NCBI RefSeq assembly: GCF_029784135.1
Contig: NC_073746.1
Coordinates: 58,750,097-58,814,096, forward strand
DNA length: 64,000 bases
Direction of reading: 5' to 3'
Source: Toxorhynchites rutilus septentrionalis
Lineage: Eukaryota; Arthropoda; Insecta; Diptera; Culicidae
How positions within the stretch are numbered: position 1 is the stretch's first letter; each line of letters starts with the position of its first letter. The notes beneath the pieces are model-generated. The model saw only the letters and a program-made list of their open reading frames with translations, made no database searches and was not told the DNA's origin. Below, piece after piece: positions 11,430 to 23,500 of the stretch. The position numbers and the translations under genes are program-made.

Positions 11430-12246
11430 GGGGAGCCGCAGGTAAGAAGGATAGGGGGTGGGGGCGGTATAATGGATAGGTGATTGATTTGTGTAGTTGC
11501 ATTATGAATTCCAAATTTCTGTTGATGGTAAACCCTTGTACATGCTATTCTATAATATTTAAACCATCCTATGACAACCTATTCTGATCAAAAGTGGAAT
11601 AGAGAAACAAAACCCGAAAATCAAACATGATTCCGCGTGTGGATGCAACTTTTGCGGCTTCGATATTAAGCATTTTGAGTGGTTTAATTGCAAAATTGAA
11701 TTCGCTGGTGGTTATTCTTCAGTTTGTGAGTTGACAGAGAAGCGATATTAGGTATGTACGGAAAAGTAAATTAATTCGTAAGTGGTAAATTTAAATTATT
11801 GAAATAATTGCACTGGGGGGTGAAATGGACAGTCACATCCATAATCACATCCAATGCATGATGGAAAGTGAAGGGAAGAATATTGAAGTCTTTTTTATAT
11901 TGCATTCTCTTTTTGTTCTATTTCAGTTACTGGACGCATAAATACTGAGAGAGAATGAAATTATTCCTTTCGCGAGCGATAACCTCTACGCTTCGTATAT
12001 TATGAACACTGTCCATATCCCCCCCACTACATGTCCATTATACCCGCACCGATAAAAATGTTCGGCTTGCTTTATTTTCAGTAAAAAAAAACATGGTAAA
12101 ACAAATTTGTATAAAACATTTGGCCAGTTATTTCGAAAACCAGTATATTGAACTGTAAGAAACTGCTTTTAATTTTTTGAAAATATGAGTTTCCAAAGAT
12201 ACAATTGAAGTTTTCCTTAACATGTCCGTCTTACCCCTATATCCCC
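11430..12246 (+). mobile_element. TA-flanked TIR element with GGGGAGCCGC end
   Basis: Left end GGGGAGCCGCAGGTAAGAAG at 11430 after TA. The right end, read in reverse, is GGGGATATAGGGGTAAGACG, followed by TA at 12247. Motifs of the TGTCCATAT / TCCATTATACCC type recur inside. A reversed, truncated copy lies at 62646-63358, including the shared AGCGTAGAGG and CGAAAGGAATAA stretches. No transposase is seen. Confidence 0.65.
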
Positions 12247-12248
12247 TA

Positions 12249-14201
12249 CATTCAAATAGACCGCAAAGTTTTACTATCAACACCGCTCCAGTGGGAAACA
12301 AAAACTCTCTCTTTTTAGCTCTTTTCCCATTCGCTGCTCTTCGCAAATGGTCACCGAATGATGACGTAATTTTTCATGTATCATTTATGGCTCTGCACTT
12401 GTCTGTGCAGCGTTTATTCGTTATAGCTAGAACGGGATGATATAAATGTTTGTTCGTGTATCGTGAACGGATCGCCTGATTTGAGCTGTATTTTTTTGTT
12501 CCTTTTCGTCCAAGGAATGTTTATATGACGAGAAAAATAAGAACATTGAAGGAAGAGGCAAAAAAATGATTTTTCATATGTTCTGTCATGAGGTCGTAGT
12601 ATTTATACGGAACATTTACTCGAAGCTGCATGTTTCGTAGCTTTGAAGCGACATACACAACGATCAAACTAAACGGTCTTTTGAAGGCTACAACATTTTT
12701 ATCAACATGTTTATTAATGGATTTTTTCAAACATATTCAAAATCGACATGCAACAAATCGCTGAACTTAATCCTGCGTTAAACATGCGGCAGAGTCTCTG
12801 ACATAACCTTCCGTATTTTTTTCATCAACCTTCTACACCCGACAGAAAAAAATTAAAGAAACAAAGTGCAAACAAATGTTCAGGTGATTTTTGAAACGCT
12901 CCGTATAAAAATCAACGCATGAAGATGGGACATTTCTCGTAGATATTCGAGCGCACACAATTTTAACTTAATGTGTATTATGAGAATATTGAGAAGAACT
13001 AAAAAATTTATTCCTTTCTATTTTTTCAAACCATTCGTAGACTAATTCAATATTTTACTAACCAAGTCAAGCGAACTGTCATTTAGTTTGTTTACAACGC
13101 CATTAAGAACATGTTAACTACACCAAGGCAAGTTGAAATGATTTTTTCGAAGTTCAACTTGAAAGTTTTCTTAAAAATCACTAATTCACTGAATTGAAAT
13201 GTAGTATATACCATATACAAGGTATGACAGATGACTTTTGATAAAAAATGGGGATTCACATATTCATATGCATTGTTTCAACATGTCCCGTGGAGCGGGG
13301 TAAGTAAACGGCCACTAATGAGGATTATGGGATCATTCCAATATTCAAATATTACGTAACTCACTCAGGAAGTGAGGAGGAGATGTCTTGTGGAAACTTG
13401 TTTAGTAAATCCAAATAAGTCTAAACATTTTTATGCAAATTACTATTTGTTACATGTCATGTAGGAAATAGTAAACAGATTGCGTCAAGTAATATTTGAA
13501 CGACCTTTAGTTGCAAAATTAACACTTGACTTGACTTGTATCATGTCTGTGTATTCATAAATTACGTAGAACATTCTGAGGAACAAAATGTGAATGATTC
13601 TTATTTTTTGAATTTTATTTTATTTTATGAATAGTAAATTTTAATTATTCATTCATACAGCAATCACCGACAAATAATGTCCGACATCTGCAGCAATATT
13701 TAATATTTAATTTATTCAAAAAATAAAATAGTCGATTTGCACTGGTTTCAGCTTATCCAAGGGTTCAAAAAAACATAGGGTGAGTTAAAATGCTCAGAGC
13801 TACAAGGAAAAAGATTCTTCAGATTAGTTTTCAAAATCACTACACTTGATTATCCCTATTTGATTACCTGACGTGCGATTCTGGCGATGTTTTTGAAAAA
13901 AATCAGTGTTTTCGGACCGATTGAGATAGCGCGCAAAAATGTTTGTTCTGATTCCACGAACAAGGAAAAGAAAACAAAGGCGCGGATTCCGTTAAAGCAT
14001 TCCAATATTCTGGTAATGGCTGTCTATATATATTTCTTTTACGTCAATCCATCATTCCCTTACCTAGGTGTACCTTAATCCTATTGGTCAAAGTTTTTTT
14101 TTGTCAATGTTCAAAACGATTATTTCGAAAAAAAAAGAAAAAGTCATAAAAAATAATTATTCGAACGTTGTTTCGAGTCCAAATGCTAAACAAGTTATAG
14201 C
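12249..14201. other. AT-rich stretch, nothing recognised
   Basis: No domain, terminal repeat or long frame could be supported here. The 60-75 codon frames lack any family feature. Confidence 0.5.
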
Positions 14202-14479
14202 TACACTGTGTTTCACAACTATATAACCACTCACATTTTCTGAGTTTCCAGAGATATGTAAGAAGTCGGTTGAATTGGAGTATATAGTGTGGGATATAAC
14301 AACTATCTTCATTGAAAAGACTGGCCTTTTGAATCTCATTGTTATGTTTCGACGCGAAACAATAAAAAAAAAATTCCAGTGTATCATAACTATAGAACCT
14401 CCTGCTCTTTTACAAGGTTAATGTCACATGAATTATAATAAGTATCCAATTCGTAGGTCATATTTAGTTCTCAATTAGT

Positions 14480-14700
14480 TCAAATAATTGTTACGACCAT
14501 GCTGCGCCATGTTGTAGTGTGTATCTCGTTCTACGCAGAAGATACTGCTCGTTTAAGCTCTTCAAATCGCTTATACCGTTTAAAAGCTGCATCTACTATT
14601 CGTACGATCACTCCTCATAAGTTCTTCATAGGGTTTTGATCTGGTAAACAAGCTGACCAGTCCAGAATCTGAAGCCGCTATTCTTTAAACCCTGTTTTGA
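14480..14700 (-). pseudogene. Tc1-like transposase C-terminal remnant, left arm
   Basis: Reverse complement of the block repeated at 15175-15375. It contains the degraded catalytic-Glu region (consensus SPDLNPIEN) and the C-terminal helix region. Stops are present. Confidence 0.55.
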
Positions 14701-15044
14701 CTCTCCGGATGATATGAATTGATGCCAAATTACTCAATTATCACGGTGTTTTTGGTGCAAAAACAGCAGTAAATGAATATGAAGTATTTCGTTGCACTTC
14801 TTACTGTTCATTTGTGTTGATGGTAAGCTACCTAAACCAGGCCTTTATGAGAAAATTCTCCCCAAACCATAAAAATCCCATCTCCAAAGCTGCTGGACCA
14901 AAAACTAATGTGGAAGCTGAAGCCATGGGTTTCACTATTTCAGGAGAACTTCTCTGGTAAAAAGAAATCCAACAATTTCGTCATACTGGAAGAACTTACG
15001 CAACGTGTCGTGTAATTTTTCAACTCGTAACTTTACAGGCGGCA

Positions 15045-15375
15045 GTTTGATGGTTTGAGGAAAATAGTTTTCAAAACGACCAGGGTTCAGATAGCTTTTC
15101 ATCAACACAAAAACTTGGTGATAATTGGGCCTTTTGGCATCAATTCATAACATCCGGAAAGTCATGGCAAGGGGCTTCAGATTCTGGACTGGTCAGCTTG
15201 TTTACCAGATCAAAACCCTATCAAGAACTTATGAGGAGTGATCATACGAATAGTAGATGCACCTTACAAGCAGTATGAGTGATTTGAAGAACTTAACCGA
15301 GCAGTATCCTCTGCGTAGAACGTAATACACACTACAACATGACGCAGCATGGTCGTAACCACCCTGAATGGGTTA
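15045..15375 (+). pseudogene. Tc1-like transposase C-terminal remnant, right arm
   Basis: Translation with frame changes gives GGSLMVWG near 15055, then a hydrophobic stretch ending LDWSACLPDQNPI (15190-15230), which corresponds to the Tc1 consensus LDWPxxSPDLNPIEN holding the third catalytic residue. An EELNRAVSSA tail follows. Frameshifts and stops are frequent. A Tc1-like DD34E transposase end is the best reading. Confidence 0.6.
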
Positions 15376-15602
15376 TTTGAACTAATTGAGAACTAAAGAT
15401 GACTTACGAATTGAAACTTATGGTAATTCATGTGAAATTGACGTTAGTTTTGTAAATGAGTAAGAGTTTTTCCATCTGGTTCTATAGTTATGAAACACTG
15501 GAATTTTAGTTTTACACTATATACTCCAATTCAAGCGACTTCTTACATACTCAGAAAATATGAGTGGTTCTATAGTTATGAAACGTAGTGTATATCAATA
15601 AC

Positions 15603-15992
15603 ATCGGGCTTGATTCTCGAATACACTTCACGGTGGAAACGAAATAAACGGCACGCCATTGAACTACGTTTTACGAGTTAGTGAAGTGTCGAAGATAATA
15701 ATGAGTTTTCAGGCAGAATGAGCACATTTCAAATAAAAAATCATTAATGAAAATTAACTTCTTCGTATCGAACTGGTATACAATGCGAGTGGAAAACTTT
15801 GTTTTCTTCATGTGATATAATAATCTCATACATGAATTTCATCTGAGGATAATTTGATATTATAATGATAAGTTTAGTAGGAAACTAATCTCGTATCAAG
15901 GTGTCGACACCGTACCATTGTCATCGCGGATACGTTTCATTCCGTTTCCACCGTGAAGTGTACTCGAAGTGTATTCGAGAATCAGGCCCATC
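15603..15992. mobile_element. 390-bp MITE with GGGCTTGATTCTCG ends
   Basis: Inverted ends of about 40 bp share GATTCTCGAATACACTTC and ACGGTGGAAACG; the right one has an 11-bp duplication (GAGTACACTTC). A 3-bp ATC lies at both flanks and could be the target duplication, which would suggest a PIF/Harbinger-type origin. No coding capacity. Confidence 0.65.
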
Positions 15993-16094
15993 ATCTCAGA
16001 ATCAGTATTTTTCAGCATTGTGTATGCTCCTCAATTGAGGTCTCAATAGCTCCTGTATTGAAAGTCTGCGCCAACCATCGAGCAGCGGAATTAA

Positions 16095-16435
16095 TTTAAT
16101 TTTTATGTAAGGCATTCAAAGACGATCGAGGGGAGATCAACGATTTGCCACGTCAAGGACGACCTCTTTAACTAATGAAAAAATAGATCAAATGAGAGGA
16201 ATGTGCTCGGAAATGGTCTTTTAAGTATGAGAGAGCTATCCCGAGAATTTAATATTACCGCTTGTCATATTTTGCTTGATGTTTTGCATTCAAGTGGCTA
16301 TTTAAAGACATGCTTCCCACGTTCACCAACGCATAATTATCGGCGAGAGCAATGGTTGTGACTTTTTCTTATTTTCGAAACTTTGAAACTCAAAAACGAA
16401 TTCGCTGCGGGAATCGAAGGCAATTCCTAAATAGG
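16095..16435 (+). pseudogene. Internally deleted mariner-like transposase fossil
   Basis: With frame corrections the first part reads KAFKDDRGEINDLPRQGRP, then a helix-turn-helix-like MRELSREFNITACHILLDVL (16225-16285), typical of the mariner N-terminal DNA-binding domain. At about 16360-16430 it jumps to DFFLFSKL and SLRESKAIPK, typical of the extreme C-terminus. The whole catalytic core is missing. No clear terminal repeats were found. Confidence 0.55.
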
Positions 16436-16607
16436 ATAGATGCTCCAGCAATAGTGTGGGTACCAGTAATTGTGGTTTTCAGTATTTTAGCATTATTCAA
16501 GCATTTTCTGAAATAGTTTACAATTATCAGATAATTTGTATTGGTTCTTTGGAAATATATCTATATTCGGTAAACTTTATGGCTTTGAAAACTCATTACT
16601 ACAGCTA

Positions 16608-17905
16608 AAGGGTGTGTCACATCAAATTGCATCACGGAAAAAACGCTGTAGAAATTCGCCCAGTAGACCGATCCTTTTGAAAATTTTAGACAGTAAAATA
16701 AAAACTATTAAACAACTTTTGGCATTTTCTTTTTATTCATACTTCGAGCCCATGCCCGTATGCTCGCACCTTCCTCTTTACCCCGTCCATAAGGTTCTGT
16801 ACAACGTCAGGTTGTAGTTTTTTTTGAACAGAAATCCATTTTCTATTGAAGTCCGCCTCCGATTTGACAACTTTTGGGTTCTTCCGGAGGGCCTGCTTCA
16901 TAATCGCCCAATATTTCTCTATTGGGCGAAGCTACGGCGCGTTGGGCGGGTTCATTTCCTTTGGCACGAAGGTGTCCCCGTTGGCTTCGTACCACTCCAA
17001 CACGTCCTTTGAATAGTGGCACGAAGCGAGATCCGGCCAGAAGATGGTCGGGCCCTCGTGCTGCTTCAATAGTGGTAGTAAGCGCTTCTGTAGGCACTCC
17101 TTAAGGTAAACCTGCCCGTTTACCGTGCCGGTCATCACGAAGGGGGCGCTCCGCTTTCCGCAAGAGCAGATCGCTTGCCACACCATGTACTTTTTGACAA
17201 ACTTGGATAGTTTCTGCTTGCGAATCTCCTCCGGAACGCTGAATTTGTCCTCTGCGGAGAAGAACAACAGGCCCGGCAGCTGACGAAAGTCCGCTTTGAC
17301 GTAGGTTTCGTCGTCCATTACCAGGCAATGCGGCTTCGTCAGCATTTCGGTGTACAGCTTCCGGGCTCGCGTCTTCCCCACCATGTTTTGCCTTTCGTCG
17401 CGGTTAGGAGCCTTCTGAACCTTGTATGTACGCAGGCCCTCCCGCTGCTTGGTCCGCTGGACAAATGAACTTGACAAATTCAGCTTACTGGCGACATCCC
17501 GGACCGAACTTCTCGGATGACGTCTAAACTGCTTAACTACGCGCTTGTGATCTTTTTCACTGACGGAGCATCCATTTTTGCCATTCTTCACCTTCCGGTC
17601 GATGGTTAGGTTCTCGAAGTATCGTTTTAGTACTCTGCTGACCGTGGATTGGACGATTCCCAGCATCTTACCGATGTCCCGATGTGACAACTCCGAATTC
17701 TCGAAATGAGTGCACAGGATTAATTCACGACGCTCTTTTTCGTTCGACGACATTTTTCCAAATTTACGAAAAATTGACAGTGAAGCATGGCCAACGTGAT
17801 CTATACACTCTTATCTGATTATAAGCGAAAGCTGAAGATATAATTCCTAAAAATTAAATTTCTACAGCGTTTTTTCCGTGATGTAATTTGATGTGACACA
17901 CCCTT
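16608..17905 (-). mobile_element. DD37E-type IS630-Tc1-mariner element, 1298 bp
   Basis: Inverted terminal repeats of 49 bp (starting AAGGGTGTGTCACATCAAAT) differ at one position, and TA lies at both flanks (16606-16607, 17906-17907). One transposase frame fills most of the interior on the minus strand. Size, end structure and TA duplication match full-length mosquito ITmD37E elements. The near-perfect ends suggest it is young compared with the neighbouring fossils. Confidence 0.9.
16737..17753 (-). pseudogene. DD37E transposase, one amber stop before the third catalytic residue
   Basis: The start ATG at 17753 opens 273 sense codons, then TAG (16934-16932), then the same frame continues to TGA at 16737, about 338 codons in all, the usual length for the family. 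Residues 15-45 and about 65-105 form two helix-turn-helix DNA-binding segments. The catalytic set is Asp148 (MDDETYVK), Asp241 (FWPDLASCHYS) and Glu279 (RPIEKYW); 37 residues separate the last two, which defines DD37E. The amber codon is codon 274, so the truncated protein lacks only the catalytic Glu and the C-terminal tail. The enzyme would cut the element out and insert it at TA. As it stands it should be inactive unless the stop is read through or is a sequencing error. Confidence 0.9.
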
Positions 17906-17907
17906 TA

Positions 17908-18375
17908 TTATTAAATAATGTATTTGAGAGTAATTAAGAACAGTGAATTCCTTACGGGATTTATATCGCAACATGAAAATTTCATAGCGTGAAATACTAA
18001 TGTAAATACTCTTTCTCTGGCAAAAATCGTTGAGGAACAATTCTCAACTATTTTACTCAGAACAATCAATTGAAAAGAAACATAATTAATCGTTATTATA
18101 TTGAATAAAGTGAAACTTCACTATAGAAACAGTTTTAGCAACTCTGTTTCAGTAATAGTGGTACTACACCGATCAATATTTGAGGTTAGATCTGAAACTT
18201 GACAGATGTAAACAAACTGTGGTGCGCGAACATCTAACGTGTGTTTTTTATTTTCTTATTTCGATTAGGTAATATAATCACGATCAAGTTTCGCTTATTG
18301 TCATATTTTGACCTCGAAGGTAAGATTCTATTTCATTTTATGACAGTAATTGTTACTAGTAATGCATTTTCCAGG
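17908..18375. other. AT-rich spacer upstream of the pogo-like frame
   Basis: No element end is recognised. A TTTTCCAG acceptor-like site sits just before the ATG at 18376, so an upstream non-coding exon is possible. Confidence 0.35.
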
Positions 18376-19695
18376 ATGCGGCAGCAAAATAAGAAACGCA
18401 AACGGGTGTCTCATTCTTATACTGAAGAAACTCTCAGCCAGTGCATAGAAAGCATTAAGAGCGTTGAGAGAAGGATTTACGGTGCTTCCAAACACTATGG
18501 GATTCCGGAATCAACAATCCGGTTTCGTCTTAGTGATAAATGGATTGAAAAATCAACTAAAGGGCCGTCAACAATCCTCCTGTCGGAAGAAGAAAGAAAA
18601 ACTATAGCCTGGCTGCAGAATATTGAGAGTAAGGGATTCCCGGTAACTAAACAGACGGTTCTGTTCAAAGTGAAAGAATTTCTCGATGCTAGCGGGAGAC
18701 CAAATCCCTTTAAAGGTAATGTTCCAGGTAAGTTTGCACAAATCTTCCGCCCTGAACAAAATTAACGTAATTAAATTGTTAATTGCAGGCAGGAAATGGT
18801 TCTTCAGGTCTTTAGTCCATCATGATGAAATCACGCGCACCCCAGAACAAGTAACGGCAGCAAGCGCCAAGATGTCAGAAGGTGATTTAAGAGGATGGTT
18901 CACGGGTGTTGAAGATTTTTTCACCAGCGCCCAATTATTGCGTGTCATCAACGATTCCACAAGAGTATTTAACGGTGACGAAACATCATTTTTTCCAACT
19001 ACTAAAGCGGTACTAGCTACTCCAGGGAACAGAAATGTATACGAGATCCAGCATACCCATGGACGTATAAACGTGACTGTCATGTTCACTTTTGGAGCAG
19101 ATGGTTTCACCGGATGCGGTTTTGCCACTTCAGAGACTTCAGTCGGAAATGCTAAAGGAATTTCCGGGTGACTAGGGAGTTGGCAAAAGCTGTAATGGTT
19201 GGATGAACGTGGAAAACTCATGGTGTTCATCAAGCAGATATTTTATCCATTTCTGTTAAAGAAAAGGGTTGAATTTCCCGCCATATACTTCATCGACGGC
19301 CACTCCTCACCAGCCATTGAAGTAGCAGACCTGTGCATGAATTTTGGGATTGTATTTGTGGCGCTGTACCCTAATACAACACGAATCACCCAGCCAGCGG
19401 ATGTTGCAATGTTCAAGCCTCTAAAGAACGCGTGGCAGTCAGTCGTCACCGAATGGCGAAACCGAAATGCAGGAGACACATTGTCCTTAATAGAGACGAA
19501 TGAACTCTCTGAGTTTAAAGTCTCTCTAATTCATTACCTGTACCCCTGTCCTTAATACATTTTCCGTCTGTGCTTAAGAAAGCTGTCGACACTGGAATCA
19601 AGAAAACCAGCATTTTTAACGGCTTCCGCGTTTGCGGGCTCTTCCCGTTCGGTCCAGAGAACGTCGATTTCAGCGAACGACTTTCGAAATGTTGA
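18376..19695 (+). pseudogene. pogo-like DDE transposase with an intron, decayed
   Basis: Exon 1 (18376-18727) has the basic KKRKR stretch and a pipsqueak/CENP-B-type helix-turn-helix (about residues 20-60, ...GASKHYGIPESTIRFRLSDK). A 61-bp intron with GTAAGT donor and TTGCAG acceptor (18728-18788) keeps the frame into RKWFFRSLVHH. The catalytic core follows: FNGDETSFF (first Asp, about 18975), FIDGHSS (second Asp, about 19293), and ITQPADVAMFKPLKNAW (third Asp, about 19396), then GFRVCGLFPFGPENVDFSERL near the end. The frame breaks between about 19168 and 19199, where there is also a TAA at 19193. Near 19520-19580 there is either a second break or a poor GT..AG intron of about 65 bp that would restore the frame. 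This is a pogo-superfamily element gene, or less likely a decayed domesticated copy. A CAGGTCGG terminal repeat begins 35 bp after the stop. Confidence 0.8.
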
Positions 19696-19729
19696 TCTAA
19701 ATATAATGTTTATTGTATTTCTTATTATA

Positions 19730-19946
19730 CAGGTCGGATTCGATTATATATAGTCGACCAATTTTTTTTTCAACAATTGTTTTCAAATCCTATACATAAT
19801 CGAATCTCAAGAAAACAATTTTTTCATCAATGTATGAATGTCAAACATTAATAGAAAAATGGCTTTTTTGTGATTCGATTATGTATTGGATTCGAAAATT
19901 AACGTTGAAAGTGAAATTGCGATTATATATGATCGAGTCCGACCTG
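19730..19946. mobile_element. CAGGTCGG-family MITE, copy D, 217 bp
   Basis: Complete short copy: CAGGTCGGATTCGATTATAT at 19730 and the reverse complement CGAGTCCGACCTG ending 19946, with TA on both sides (19728-19729, 19947-19948). Internal CGATTATGTA motifs repeat. It lies directly downstream of the pogo-like transposase and might be that element's 3' end. Confidence 0.8.
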
Positions 19947-19948
19947 TA

Positions 19949-21230
19949 TCTGATTTGCTTTGGTTTTTAATTGATTTGTTAAATGAATTTGATTTTCTAT
20001 TTTTTATTTTTTGTTATATGAAATAAAAACTTTTTGTTATGGAAACATTGTTTCAATTGCAGTAAGCTGAAGTTTAACAAATCTGTAATCTGTTTTAATA
20101 AAAAATTTATAATTTGCTTGTATGAAACTACCGAAAAGAGAGTTGATGTAGAGCACAGAAAGTCACATTTTATTTTCACAACCCTTTTTCCATGAAACTC
20201 CATTTTCCATTTTCCATGAAAAAGATTACTTACCACAATGTTGATTTCTTTCCTTCATATGAAAAAAAACGTAACATAAGCTGCAAATGTTTCCTTGAAT
20301 ATGTAACGTTTCCTTAGAAAAAAGTATTGAATAATACCTCAGTGTACAGAAAAGCAAAATCATAATTCATTTGCTCGTATAAACAGAGAGATATAACACT
20401 ATTACTGGAACATTCTACACTATGATAGGAACATGGTTACTATTACTGGAACATATGATTGGTCTGCAATTAATCATTTTCCACAAATATTTTGTTAACA
20501 ATATATAAAAAGTTTCAATGAGCATGACAGTCTATAATATTTTTTATCAAACACATACATAATCTAATGGTTATTAGCGATATAAATACTTAGAAACACA
20601 TTTTAAAACAACACTTATGCTTAGACTCGCAATTACTTGAACAGCTACCCTACAGATATAAAAAAGTGTTCCTATGACTGGATTGTTCGTTGAAAAAAGT
20701 GTATTGCTTCAAAAGGGGTCTATTTTGAAGGCGATAAAATTAATTTAAATGCTGAATAAAGCATTTAAAATATGCGACATCCAAATACATTGAGATTGAT
20801 ATATCCACCGGAAAACCAGCCCTCTCAAAGACGACCATGTTTCTGAGAATTTAAAAAAGAGTACGTTTTTGAGAAAACTGAATATTAATATTTAAAATAT
20901 TTTCTCCCTGGTATCTGAGATGATGCTGCCAACTTCTTAGACGAGTTGAAATTGAAATTTCAAATTGCTGTATATGATTGTAATCATACTATTTATAATA
21001 ATATAAATGACTCTCGTTGAATTAGTATGTCTTATTATGGAAATTCTAATTTTCCTTTGGAATCATATTGTGGTCTCCCCTACGAAGCATTAGATACAGG
21101 TAACAACGCTAAAACGATTCCCATTAAACTTGGATACCAAATAACTCTTGTAAAATCATTCATCCGCTTCCCTTCCCGTCCAAGAAGAAGCCAACTCTTC
21201 CCCACAACTGAATCATGCATATGAATGAAC
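19949..21230. other. AT-rich stretch, nothing recognised
   Basis: Very AT-rich, with TATTACTGGAACAT repeated twice near 20400-20460. No element ends or domains are seen. Confidence 0.5.
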
Positions 21231-23500
21231 GATTTTTAGCGATTCCCAAATGGGAACATAAAACAGCATTACAACATATACAATTTCGCCGGAGTCACCG
21301 CATCAAAGGAAGGATTCGCGCGTAGAGAAACGCACTCTCTATCCGACATACACACAAGCCCGGAAAATACAAGTTCATATCACCACCAGAGGCCACCTCT
21401 TCGGGAGACTCAACCATTGAAGAACGGTTGAGAGGTGCTTTGGATGGGACGAGCCATAAGAGACAAAAAAAAAAACGAAATTCAACCATCGCTTTTCAAT
21501 GGGTTTCTATTTTGTTTTCACTCGCGCGCAGTAGTAAAAACAAACCAGGCGGTATATTTGAAAAGAAAAGGCACCCACCCTGGGATGTGTGGCCACCAAC
21601 CAGATCGTAGTTCCGCATGCGAGTGTGGTGTTTGTTTGCCCGCGAAGTAGGCGAGCGGAGAGTGGGGGGAGGGAAAGCCAAAGTGCGCGCTTCAAATCGT
21701 AAAAATATGTTTCGTTTTATTATTGTTCCTTTTCTTGATGTTTTGTTTTTATGATTTTTATGAAGTTTTTTATTATAAAATTTTAATTCATCAGCAATTT
21801 TTTTCGTGTATTCCGGCCTGCCACGGATAACTACCCGCGTTTCTTCTCCCTGTGTTCTTTTTTATCGGTACACTTTCAAGAACAGATGAAATGTCTTAAT
21901 CAGCAGGAAATGTTGTCTAGCACGCGTTTAACATTTGGCCCGTTTAATGTGGCGGTGCGGAACAAGTTTTGTCCGGGAACGGCTGTGAGAAATTCCGACT
22001 GGCCTTCCAGTGATGAATTTTTGTATTAATAGCTGTAACGACAAGCTTGTATTTTTGAGCGTTTAACGAACCGTGTTTAATGTGGAAATGTCGTTCGATT
22101 GCTTTTCGCGATTGTGGACAATGGGAAGAAACCAGAAGCTCTGAAATTAGCCTTAATTTTTGGCCTTTTGCTGGATGTTTTTTCTAAGAAGCTCAACATT
22201 TCATATCATCAACGAAAACTATAGAGCGTATATCGATTGGAGAAACTGATGTATTGATTCAAATTCATAGCCTTTGCACTTCATTCAGCAACCTGAATAA
22301 GTGTCATTTAGCTGAACCTCAACGCAATTTTTGCCAGATGTTCATGATAAACCATTAAACCAATAAGTCACTGAGATATATCCGGTTGCCAGAAGCCGAT
22401 CGAAACTTTCGACCGTGTCTTCAACCACATTTCGACGACAAACCAAACGAAAGCAGTCACTAGGAGGCAAAGCGAAGCGGAGCCGAAACATGCCCGGGAA
22501 CACCATAAAAAGTACAATGTTGACATCGAAATTATCATTTAAATTACATAATTTTAAATGGATCACTTCATTTAGCCATTCGCGGCGACACAGCCGGTTC
22601 CCTCGGTTCGGCTGTGGCAACTCCCTTGGTGACGATGACGAAGCGGATGACTCCGGGCGGTGGCCAAGCGAAACAAAGATCGCTAAATCCAAGGACGAGA
22701 CATGCCGGCGCGAACGGAAGGGCAGAAGGGAAGTGATTTAAAAATGAATTACCCTTACAACTGTTATTCTCGAAACAGTGTGGCTGGCGCGGAGACTGTC
22801 TCTGTGTTTATCGTCCCTTTTCGGACCGAAACGGGCGAGGAAAGTTGATTCGAGATTCATCCCTTCAGGACGCCGGTTCGTCCCGTACCACTTTCACCCC
22901 TTTTATTTCCGAGCCGAGGCAGAAGTTGATTTTAAAATCCAATTTTAAATGGAACTAATAAATGGAATCAAAACATTGTTATCTCCGTGACTCGTTTTTT
23001 TTTGTGCTGACGCGAGCCGTTATGCCGGAGGGGAAGTGTGAGGTTTACAGATTTTGGGATGATAACAAATGAGACACTGTTAAAACACCGTTGCGACGAT
23101 TGTTCTCTAGTTTTTGGGATTCCATCCCTCTCCAAAGGGTGCGACGCTGGCAATTTGTCTAATATGGGTCGATGATCTGCGGGAGTCTCGTGGGAGTTCA
23201 TTGGGACCTGCTGTGTTTAGAGGAGTTTTGCGTCACATAAAGTGGTGCTCTGCCTCTCGTGTACACTCGAGGGGTGTTTCGCAGCCACGAGCCGATGGGA
23301 TGCGAAAAGGGGTTGAAAATAAGATGTTACGGTTAATAAATTATCGTGTTTCAGATAGCAATCTGTTCTGCTACGCATAGCAACATTACGGGACTCGTAG
23401 CCTGCCGGGTGCTGAGACGTAGGAAAAGTTGAACTGGTGATGAAGTACAAAGTTGCCTGTTTAAAGAGACTCCCCAAAAATTACGGCGACGAGTTGACGA
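21231..23500. other. GC-richer, element-poor island
   Basis: Apparently single-copy sequence with no repeat matches elsewhere in the window. Frames of 60-116 codons on both strands (for example 22342-22692) show no domain, signal peptide or splice logic. Probably original host intergenic or intronic DNA. Confidence 0.5.

Larger units (their letters stand above)
14204..15590. mobile_element. Palindromic Tc1-like element
   Basis: The ends are inverted repeats of over 60 bp flanked by TA (14202-14203 and 15591-15592). They carry a repeated subterminal motif GGTTCTATAGTTATGAAAC (15475 and 15567; degraded reverse copies near 14210 and 14375), the IR/DR layout known from Tc1-type transposons. Both arms contain the C-terminal end of a Tc1-type transposase facing outward, so it looks like two Tc1 halves joined head to head. 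It is decayed and cannot encode an active enzyme. Confidence 0.7.

Noticed and set aside
10613..19946. A single 9.3-kb autonomous pogo element from MITE A's left end to MITE D's right end, containing the transposase
   Set aside because: MITE D has both of its own ends with TA duplications, and copy A ends before its right TIR in a way better explained by truncation. Kept only as a hypothesis about family relationship.
22342..22741. Overlapping frames of 116 and 108 codons on opposite strands
   Set aside because: Mutually exclusive frames, Ser/Arg-rich low-information translations, no splice or promoter context.
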